In this document: positions 57,446 to 64,000 of the stretch, one piece after another
Layout: every line of letters begins with the position of its first letter
How positions within the stretch are numbered: position 1 is the first letter of the stretch
NCBI GenBank assembly: GCA_013397865.1
Contig: VZTI01003795.1
Span: 1 to 64,000, forward strand
Direction of reading: 5' to 3'
Origin: Struthidea cinerea
Taxonomy: Eukaryota > Chordata > Aves > Passeriformes > Corcoracidae
DNA length: 64,000 bases
Translations under genes and position numbers: made by a program
The notes under the pieces: generated by a model
Told to the model about the DNA's origin: nothing
Databases searched by the model: none
What the model saw: the letters and a program-made list of their open reading frames with translations, nothing else

Positions 57446-58639
57446 CCACCAAACCAGGTTTCCCCGGGGAGGTTGGCAGCCTGCAGGTGGTAGAAGGGAT
57501 GAATTTTGGGTCCTCCTGAGGATGCACAGACCCAAAAAAAAAAATTTTCTGCCTTCTTGATGTTTTTCTTTGCTTTGTTCAGTGGAAGAAAAGGGGAGAA
57601 GGGAAAATGTTTTAAGTCCTGGTGGCAGAGGCTGTGGCTGAGCTCTGGCACGACCCTTCAGGCTGTCCATGCCCCTCTGGCCACCAGGGTTCCTGCAGAG
57701 CTCTCCCAGCCGTCCTGAGCCACCTTCCAGGCAAACCCTCTGGCCCTGGGAGCTGCACAGTCCTGCCAGGTCCTCACCCAGATCCCAGGGATGGATTGGT
57801 GCTGGATCACACGGCACAGGCGGGACCTGCTGGAATCACCAGGGGTTCAGGAACCAAACCCCTGCAGGACGCAGAGCTCAGCTCAGACCCTCACAGACCC
57901 CCGGGGTGCTGCTGATTGTGGCCACCAAAGGCGCTGCCTCCTTCCAGGGTGGCATTAGATGGGTGGCAGTCGGTCAGTGACGCAGCTGAGGGACGGGCAC
58001 CTGGAGAACCACCAGCAACACGACCCCCAGGGACAAAACCCCGAAGGAAAACAGCTCCGTGTGGAGAGAAAAACGACACCAGCAACAGCATGGAGCTGAA
58101 GCGGCTGCAGGCAAATCCTGGGAATTCTCTGCCCGGATATGGTTGGAATCGTGGCTGTGAGTGCCTTGAGGGGACAGGTACGGAGCACACCAGAGGTGCC
58201 GGGAATTCCCTACCCGTCTGCAGTGGGATTTGCGGTGCTCTTCCAGCCTGGGCACTGCCCTGGCACCGCCCCACCTGTGCCAAGGCTGGGTGCCACTGGA
58301 GTGACTCTAAATTCCAGCCCCATCTGCTTTTTATGCCACACGTGGGGCAGGAGGAGCAAAACCCGTGGTGATGGACACTACTGACTTTGGGACTTCGATA
58401 AATCACAGATCGACAGGAGCCAGCAGAGTCTCAGAAAGCCACGTGAGTTTCGGTGTTGTTGCTTTAAACATCAACCAAGGCCTGCTACACAACCCAGAGA
58501 TGCTGAGGGGGAAAAAAGCTCCTTCCCCTCATATTTTTTACCTCAATCTTGTTAAGTTTCAGGGCTCCCAAGTGCTGGGGACTCCTCTGCAGGCAGCAGC
58601 TGAGCGGGGCTGTTTATTTATCAGAGTCAACCAGAGCCA
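57446..58639. other. 1.2 kb of unique sequence
   Basis: Frames on both strands (57622-57915 plus, 57891-58406 minus, 57916-58371 plus) overlap and exclude each other. No known repeat or exon is recognised. Confidence 0.45.
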
Positions 58640-58760
58640 CACAAAAGGTTATGGCCACGGGCCAGATGTCTTTGACATCATAGCCTGTCATTAATGGCAT
58701 AAATCCTCCGTGATTTCATTTCCCACTGAGCCAACCAGCATCTCTCCCAGATGATTTCAA
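58640..58760. promoter_or_regulatory. Possible conserved non-coding element
   Basis: Contains GTCTTTGACATCATAGCC, GTCATTAATGGCATAAATCC and CCGTGATTTCATTTCC. A compact cluster of TGACATCA and ATTAATGG words. Evidence is texture only. Confidence 0.22.
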
Positions 58761-59763
58761 AGGGAAGAAAAGTCTAAACATTTACCTTCAAACCCCAAAC
58801 AGATCGTATCGTTCTATTCTGCCTGCCCAATATTAAATATATTCTCTTGCACATGGCATTTTTATGGCAGGTTGTGACCACTGCTGGAGCTCGTTTCAGC
58901 TGGAGGCATGCTCAGAAAGAGAAATTTTCTTATGCTTCCCTAAGGGGAAAAACAAAAAAAAAAAACCCCCACATTTCATTCAACAAAACCTTTTCCAACC
59001 ACTGCACTTTGCTGGTTTAATGTATTTTTATCCTCCAGGTCTCGGTGTGAGGGAGAGAAATATTTGAAAGCTGGTTCTCTGTGCCACAGCCTCTTCACTG
59101 TGAGAATATTTAACGTGGACAGGCTGGAAAAGTTTTCCTTCGCACCATTTTTGTCCCCTTTTTTCCATAATATCAGGAATATGCACGTGGTTATGTGAAA
59201 AATGTTAAGAAATCACTCTGAGCATGAAAGGTCTGAATATCCCTGGCATAACTGAGTATTTTAATTTAAATCCTGTGGGATTTTAAGTCTTCCTGGCCTT
59301 CTGCTACTGGACAATGCGCTGCTTGATTAAAAAAACAGGTGGAAAATATGTGATAATAATATCAGATAATTTTTGACCCGTCATTGCTGGTTACTGAACT
59401 GGGCCTCAAATGCCCCGGAAAAGTTTTCCAAACAAAGGCTGGCACGAAACCTGCTGGGATAAACCAGGAATTCTACATTTATATGCAAAAGCAGACAGTC
59501 AGACAGTTGGGTTTGACCTCACTTTTGTGAATATTTGCTGAAATTGCTCCAGATTGCCCCATTTGAGACGAAAAGAGCCTGACAGGACTCCTGCCCCCGG
59601 GAGCAAACGTCCAGAAAGTCAGGGAAGCTCTCACCTATCAGCTGCCCTGCGAGGAGAAGTTAATCACCTGCAATTACAGACGAGTCCTGAGATCCAAATG
59701 AATTCAAAGAAAGCAAATTTAGGCTCGGCCCAAGCCCAGGTCGGGTCTGCTGCACACAGGGCG
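58761..59763. other. 1 kb AT-rich unique sequence
   Basis: A runs at about 58955-58965. No known repeat, RNA or exon is recognised. Confidence 0.4.
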
Positions 59764-59832
59764 CCATCACAGAGGTGATGTGGTGCCATCACAGAGGTGA
59801 TGTGGTGCCATCACAGAGGTGATGTGGTGCCT
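59764..59832. repeat. 22-bp tandem repeat, three copies
   Basis: CCATCACAGAGGTGATGTGG plus TG appears three times with no visible difference, which suggests recent expansion. Each unit contains the short inverted pair CATCAC and GTGATG, so each can fold into a small hairpin. Confidence 0.9.
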
Positions 59833-60864
59833 CCTGATGCTGCTGCAGCCTCCTGGAGCTGCCTCTGCTCAGCCCCTGGAGGCTCCTGCTCCCGGGGAAC
59901 GGGAGGACCCCATGGAGCATCCACGGTGCCAAGGGGCCAGAGCAGAGCAGCCTGGAGATCCCCAGGCTGGAAGGACGAATGGGAATTTTCCCAGCGCAGG
60001 AAAGAACCCTCAGGGGCTCAAGAGAGAAAAGCAAAGTGCCCCCAGCCTCCGGCGGCGCTGCTCGGAGGGGAAAGGACAGAGCTGGAGCTGGGCATGACAG
60101 CACAAAGCTCCCGTTTGAGCCAGCTCTGCTGCCTCCATCCCACCTCCACCCCACACCCCAGAGCCCTCACCACCAGCAAAGAGCGACAGAAGCACCTCCA
60201 GCATACCTGAGGAAATAAAAATTGGCCGTTTCCCTTGTTTTTTTGGAGCGGTCTGGAACCTCGGGAGGCATCGGCGAGCAAACGCTCCCCAGCCGTGCCG
60301 ACAGCAGGGCTGTGTCAGAGCTCTCCTGCCAGAGCCAGAGTTAAAATATGCCTGCAAAGCACCAGTAGCTTCATTCTTATGACTAACACATCCCAAAGGT
60401 GCCATAACATGCACGGAGGCAGGGAATTCTGGGGTGCTGGAAGGAGTACAGCGAGAGGAGGAGCTGCAGAGGAGAGGTTCTGAGGAAAGCCAGCGAGTTC
60501 TTTTTCCACAATTTATCAAACTACTTTTACTCTGCTCCTCCGAGCGCAGAGATGAAAAGTCCCACAACTCCAGCACGAACTGAGCCAGCCAAGAAAAAGA
60601 AAAGCAGCTTGCTGTGCTCCCCAGGGCATGGACGGTGCCTATTTGTCAGCGTTTTTTGATGTGTGGAGGAGACAAACTTCAAGGAAGGAACATGGTCATC
60701 TCCTTTCCGAGACAAAATCTACCCCCCTGGAACGGGCTGAGCGTGTCTCGTGCTGGGGGCAGGCAGGGATTTTGGTGGAATGTGGGGGTTTTCTGGCACG
60801 AATCTCACAGTGCAGGGCTCCTTTCTGGGTCACTCGTGGGCTCTCACAGCACTGCTGGGAAGAG
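59833..60864. other. 1 kb GC-richer unique sequence
   Basis: Frames 59789-60154 minus, 59797-60210 plus and 60010-60576 minus overlap on both strands without domains. No known repeat is recognised. Confidence 0.45.
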
Positions 60865-61330
60865 TCACAGGATGGGTTGGGTTGGAAGGGACCTTAAAGA
60901 TTATCTCATCCCACCCCCTGCCATGGGCAGGGACACCTCTCACTGTCCCAGGCTGCTCCAAGCCCCGTCCAGCCTGGCCTTGGACACTGCCAGGGATCCA
61001 GGGGCAGCCACAGCTGCTCTGGGCACCCTGTGCCAGGGCCTGCCCACCCTCCCAGGGAACAATTCCTTCCCAATATCCCATCCATCCCTGCCCTCTGGCA
61101 GTGGGAAGCCATTCCCTGTGTCCTGTCCCTCCATCCCTTGTCCCGAGTCCTTCTCCAGCTCTGCTGGAGCCCCTTCAGGTACTGAAAATCCGCAATAAAA
61201 TCACCCAGGAGCCTTCTCTTCTCCTGGCTGAGCAATCCCAACTCTCAGCCTTCCCTCATAGGAGAGGTTTTCCATCCCTCTGGTCATCCTTGTACCTCCT
61301 CTGGACTCTCTCCATGTGCTTCCCGTGCTG
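60865..61330 (-). mobile_element. CR1 LINE 3' end, long copy (about 465 bp)
   Basis: GTCACAGGATGGGTTGGG, then GGAAGGGACCTTAAAGATTA, the GGGCAGGGACACCTCTCAC block, CCCCGTCCAGCCTGGCCTTGG-like sequence, GGGCACCCTGTGCCAGGGCC, CCCAATATCCCATCCATCC, CTTCAGGTACTGAAAATCC, GGAGCCTTCTCTTCTCCTGG and CCTCCTCTGGACTCTCTCC. Minus orientation. It is close to the 14421-14950 copy. The 307-codon frame 60750-61673 plus reads through it antisense and is not a gene. Confidence 0.94.
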
Positions 61331-63595
61331 GGGGCAGAGCAGGAAGGGGAGGAGCAGCAGGAGGCAGATCCCAAACGCTCCGGTCACAGGCATTCCCAGG
61401 GCTTACAGCTCCTTGGGTGATGAGCTGGGTGCCAGCAGAGCTCCACGAGCCTTTAGAGCAGGTAAAGTCCCCTGTAAAAATGCTGGGAAGGTTCCTCTTG
61501 AGCACCCACCAGCAATAAGCCCCCTCCAAACCAATCTTTCCAGTGACACGGAAACATCCGTGGAAGGAAACCTGCCAGACTTGGAGCGTGTGAGGCTCTC
61601 AGGCTCTACCCAATTAATTACACCTCAAACACAGGCAGGTGGTTTTCATGTGGGACAAAACGTCCGAGTGTGAAAACCCAGGACACACCAGCACTGCTCA
61701 ATCACTTCTGGAGCAGTGACACTGTCCCTGACGGGGCGGCACCAAACCGTTCCCGCAGAGGACCAAAAGGAGGGACAAGCCATGCCAATGCTGCTCACAT
61801 TCCTTCTCCCTGCCCTCTCCCCGTGGTTTAATTCCTGCCTGATGAGAGCACGGCTCCGAGCAGGAGGACGGATCCCTGGTAAGGCCGCTGGGGATGAAAG
61901 CGCTCTCATTATCCGCGCGGAAAGCTCCGGCTTTGCCTCAGCAGGACTGTCACAACATGCTGAGGTCCGGGGATTCCTGCGGGAGCTGGGCTGACAGATC
62001 TGATTCTGATTTGCACGGATTCATGAATCTTGCACAGGCTGTTTGTCCAGAGGTTCTGAAGATGTTTAGTCAGTGCATACCTGCAGTTCATTCCACGGGC
62101 AGTCTGGCAGATGCGATGCCAAGGGACAGGCCCTGCAATCCTGGCGGCCCCAGCTCGCTGAACACCCAGGGCAGGGATGCAGCAGGATTTCATCACAGCC
62201 CTTAACGAGCTGTAAATACGGCAAATGCCAACACATGGACATGTTGCAGCTCTGAAGGTAAATGCCAAAGCCACCAGGGGCCTGCGATCACCGCCCGGTG
62301 TCACCGGGAGGAGAGAGGGATGAGAAGGGCAGAAAGGAACTCCAGAGAGCGCTGGGAGAAAGCCTCGGAGAGTTTGAGATAAACGCTCTAATAGAGCTCT
62401 GGTATTGGCTCTAATTAGGATAAATCAGGGCTTCCCTAATTGCTTTTAATCCTTTGGCTTCCTAGCTGGCAGGAGTGACCATGCCCAGCATGTGGAGAAG
62501 AGCCGAGGGGGGATCCACAGCCTCTGCATCCCACTGCCGCTCCCAGAGCCCGATTCCCACATGGGATCAGAGCTGGGACTGGCCAGAAACAGAGCAAGAA
62601 GGGAGGCCAAGCACCCCGTGACCCCCAGGAGCCCAAATCTCCACCAGCGCAGCCTCTGCAAGGCAGAAGTGGGGACATTCTGCCTTCTCCCACTGAATTA
62701 TTTGCTTCCCTTCTCCAGCTGTGCCACCGCAATCCCCCCTAAACCCTTCAAATTACCATTTTCGAAATGCAGTGTGTGCATTTGAGCTGCTCCACGCTTC
62801 TGTTCACTTTATTCTTTCCTTTAAAGCTCTTCTTCCCTTTCTTCAGCTAGCTGTGGGGTTTTTATCAGAGCACGGACATCTCTTGCCAGACTCTGCTGCA
62901 GAAGGGAGGACGGAATTCCCTCTGTTTCCATCCCAGAGGAATCCTGAGTCACCTGCAGCAACCAAAGCTCTCCTGCCTTAGGTGTAAACAGAGAAAAATA
63001 ACAACTTTTGATCTGCTTCCACCTTTCCAGCAGAAGTGAAGGCGGTGCAAGTATCAACATGGGAAAAAGGATGAAAAAAAAGGGGGTAAAAAAAAAAAGG
63101 ATTCTGGGCTGTCTTGAATTCTGTGCGGGAAGGATCCCACAGAAGCGCAGGGGTGAAGATGGAACTGCTTTTCTCAAAGGTGACATTCGTCCCTCCTGGA
63201 TGCAGCAGCCACTGCCCCGTTCCCGAACTTTAAAAGGCTTCAAACCCAGAGCTAAAGCAGAGTTATTGCTCTGGGTAATCTCTCTGCCCCGGGGTGAGAT
63301 GCAGCCCTGCCGTAAAGACCCCATGCTGCTCAGCCACAGAAATCCATCCTTTCCCATGGGCAGCCCGTGACACATCAATTAAACTCCACTGATGAGTTCA
63401 GGGGAAGTAGAATCTTGGAGTTTATGAGTCCAGCAGCCAGGTCTTTCTCAAAACTCAGTAATTCAGGAGATTTCTGAGGTGGTGACCCCAAAGTGCTCTG
63501 GTTTGGTGGGTTCTTTATTTAGAGCTGGAGTTGGAGTTTCCAGCGAACCCCGGGCTGTGTCCCTGCGTGAAACCCGGGCACAGCCATGTAAAGCA
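61331..63595. other. 2.3 kb of unique sequence
   Basis: At about 62380-62455 TAATAGAGCTCTGG, GGCTCTAATTAGGATAAATC and CCCTAATTGCTTTTAATCC form a small homeodomain-like cluster. Purine/A-rich runs lie at 63068-63099. Frames 62821-63378 minus and 63008-63370 plus oppose each other. No known repeat is recognised. Confidence 0.45.
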
Positions 63596-63690
63596 GCATA
63601 ATTAATGAGCTGATTTGCATATCAAGTGAACTTTATGCACAGCAGGCTATTTTGACAAAAATTTGACGGGATATCTTTGCAAAAAGTTAT
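63596..63690. promoter_or_regulatory. Possible regulatory block with POU octamer
   Basis: CAGCATAATTAATGAGCTG is followed by ATTTGCATATC, a perfect octamer (ATTTGCAT), then AACTTTATGCAC. POU and homeodomain sites lie this close in many neural enhancers. There is no nearby transcript to link it to. Confidence 0.33.
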
Positions 63691-63934
63691 CAAAATGAAA
63701 AATCCTGGGAAATGAGAGCCTACAACTTCCTCCCTGCTTCCCAAGGAGCCAACGCACCTCCAGCAGCAGGAGGGAGCAGGATTTACCTGATTCACCTCCC
63801 TCCTGCTGCTGGGTACAAGGAGTAACCAGAATTAGGCCAGGTTTGGTCATAGGAGACCTGGTTTAGAGTTTAGACCTTGGTTCCTGAGTGATCCTGAAAC
63901 CTGCAGCAGCTGGGAGGTGGAAGGAGGAGGGGAT
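63691..63934. other. Unique sequence, no feature seen
   Basis: A short inverted pair, CTCCAGCAGCAGGAGGGAG and CTCCCTCCTGCTGCTGG (63755-63812), could form an imperfect hairpin of about 15 base pairs. I have no ground for calling it an RNA gene. Confidence 0.35.
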
Positions 63935-63985
63935 CCAACCCTCTGATCTCCAGAGGTTCCTCCCAACCCATCCTGCCACAGCTTC
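63935..63985 (+). mobile_element. Probable CR1 LINE 3' terminus fragment
   Basis: GATCCAACCCTCTGATCTCC, AGAGGTTCCTCCCAACCC resembles the CR1 tail variant with a GATCTCCAGAGGTCCCTTCC block, in plus orientation. It is worn, and the terminal ATTCTGTG repeats are not recognisable. Confidence 0.45.
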
Positions 63986-64000
63986 CCAACCAGAGCGATT

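Noticed and set aside
60750..61673. 307-codon plus-strand frame
   Set aside because: Most of it is an antisense read-through of a CR1 3' end. Similar peptides appear wherever CR1 tails lie (3555-3872, 14399-14755).
63755..63812. microRNA-like hairpin
   Set aside because: The arms pair only imperfectly and are simple CTCCTGCTG-type sequence. No other support.
63846..63900. Third SINE fragment (GGAGACCTGGTTTAGAG)
   Set aside because: Only the short GGAGACCTGG word matches the SINE. No A box or core follows.

Overview
The window looks like a gene-free stretch of vertebrate nuclear DNA, most probably from a bird and possibly a songbird. The evidence is about a dozen 3' ends of CR1 LINEs, the dominant retrotransposon of birds and reptiles, recognised by the terminal ATTCTRTG-type motif and the block reading GGTCCCTTCCAACCCAAACC. 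There are also three solo LTRs of a K-type endogenous retrovirus family and one or two worn tRNA-derived SINEs of the MIR kind. I see no L1, Alu or B1/B2. There are no bacterial operons, ribosome binding sites, CRISPR arrays, rRNAs or convincing tRNAs.

No protein-coding gene can be supported. Open reading frames are short and scattered over all six frames, and the longest ones are artefacts of repeats. The 305-codon minus-strand frame at 22751-23668 is a 31-bp minisatellite, the 216-codon plus-strand frame at 23583-24233 is a CATCACAC array, and the 307-codon plus-strand frame at 60750-61673 runs through a CR1 tail. Two short segments (16858-17059 minus, 45989-46231 plus) have some exon-like properties but are not recognised and stay as weak candidates.

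Layout: 1-3.8 kb holds CR1 tails and the first solo LTR. 3.8-14.4 kb is mostly unique DNA with one 115-bp direct repeat pair 1 kb apart. A 530-bp CR1 tail lies at 14.4 kb. The part from 20.2 to 24.0 kb is unstable-looking: a MIR relic, poly-A, a CCCCAAA run, an 18-copy 31-bp minisatellite and a 384-bp CATCACAC array. At 25.7-28.6 kb an intrachromosomal duplication carries a 251-bp tract with no difference between copies inside clearly diverged flanks, about 0.6 kb from an assembly gap bounded by poly-G (29181-29232). From 32 to 41 kb there are four more CR1 tails and the second LTR, inverted relative to the first. A perfect 28-bp palindrome sits at 43.1 kb. The third LTR (54.05-54.43 kb) was inserted into a 33-bp tandem repeat and still has an exact 6-bp target-site duplication. 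More CR1 tails follow to the end.

Several AT-rich blocks dense in homeodomain (TAATTA), POU octamer, bHLH and CRE-like words may be conserved non-coding regulatory elements, which would fit a long intron or a gene desert beside a developmental gene. That is inference from sequence texture only. I found no clear novel biological system. The most checkable oddities are the identical tract in the duplication, the palindrome, and the LTR family with its exact target-site duplications.
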